From Collinsella aerofaciens (GTDB lineage Bacteria > Actinomycetota > Coriobacteriia > Coriobacteriales > Coriobacteriaceae), in the NCBI RefSeq assembly GCF_015548375.1, contig NZ_JADMWW010000024.1, positions 1 through 41,976 of the forward strand: a stretch of DNA of 41,976 nucleotides, read 5' to 3'. Shown piece after piece: positions 41,665 through 41,976 of the stretch (the first letter of the stretch is position 1; each line of letters starts with the position of its first letter). Below the pieces are notes generated by a model. It made no database searches. It saw only the letters and a program-made list of their open reading frames with translations, and was not told the DNA's origin. The position numbers and the translations under genes were made by a program.

Positions 41665-41976
41665 TGCCTTAAGAGCGGGTCGCGGCAAACTCCCCGCCGA
41701 GCGCCTTGGCCCGCCGCCAACAAGCCCCTCTTCTTTGCCCCGCGAGCAGCCTCCTGCCCGCGGGGCCTTTTGCTACCTTGCCGACGATTTTTCTGGAGCG
41801 GGGGCTATTTTGCACCTCAGTCTGATTCGTTCGCCACGAAATGGGCCTATCTACTACGTTTAACCGATCACCCTCAAGCATGCCGAATTTCGAGAAATAA
41901 AACCGACGCTCCTATAAGTTGTCAAGAGGCAGTTTGCGGGAGCGCTCTCTCCAATTCGCACAGGAGCTCGTAATAC
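41665..41976. other. Terminal intergenic region
   Basis: It contains the operon terminator (41737-41771), then AT-richer sequence without a supported gene. The window ends before the next feature, so a promoter for a downstream gene could lie here. Confidence 0.5.
41737..41771 (+). terminator. Terminator of the SDR operon
   Basis: The stem GCCCCGCG/CGCGGGGC (41737-41744/41759-41766) has a 14-base loop and is followed by CTTTTG, about 70 bp after the last stop codon. Confidence 0.75.

Overview
The window looks like chromosome of a GC-rich gut actinobacterium of the class Coriobacteriia, most likely Collinsella. This is an inference from gene families, frequent GTG/TTG starts and dense intergenic palindromes; no rRNA or species marker is present. 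I see no tRNA, rRNA, CRISPR, phage or complete insertion sequence.

Layout. 1-3063: a DtxR/MntR-type metal regulator in an operon with a homocysteine S-methyltransferase (minus), divergent from peptidase T (plus); a perfect 18-bp palindrome lies between them. 3064-5595: murA and an LCP-family cell-wall ligase (minus). 5684-12567: a complete F1Fo ATP synthase operon on the minus strand (small atpI-like gene, then atpB-E-F-H-A-G-D-C), with a promoter at one end and a terminator at the other. 12849-15918: upp, glpK and a TsaC/Sua5 protein. 16067-16751: a HigBA-type toxin-antitoxin pair. 16827-19752: prmC, carrying a large Ala/Glu-rich insertion, and its substrate gene prfA. 20001-24381: an M20 peptidase and a three-gene polar amino acid ABC importer. 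24662-27661: an aldose-1-epimerase-like protein, an unknown single-pass membrane protein, and an unusual two-domain protein: an LpdD-like (prenylated-flavin chaperone) domain fused to an IDI-like Nudix domain. 27823-31028: an MFS exporter, a low-molecular-weight tyrosine phosphatase and an AAA/DUF4143 ATPase. 31213-32359: a TIGR04076-like protein and a pyridoxal kinase. 32806-37031: a MarR regulator and a heterodimeric ABC exporter under a clear promoter/operator. 37239-41664: a LysR regulator divergent from a putative catabolic set (SDR dehydrogenase, OFA-type MFS transporter, Gfo/Idh/MocA dehydrogenase).

The most unusual content is in two places. The first is the LpdD-Nudix fusion, which joins a presumed prenyl-FMN handling domain to a relative of isopentenyl diphosphate isomerase that lacks the isomerase cysteine. 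The second is a system of palindromic elements. Four copies of a roughly 140-bp structured element (2922, 18546, 24520, 32567) keep the same fold through compensatory base changes, and three of them abut stop codons. A further set of short 27-33 bp palindromes with GGGAC-type loops is scattered between genes, and one of these is inserted in frame inside the M20 peptidase.
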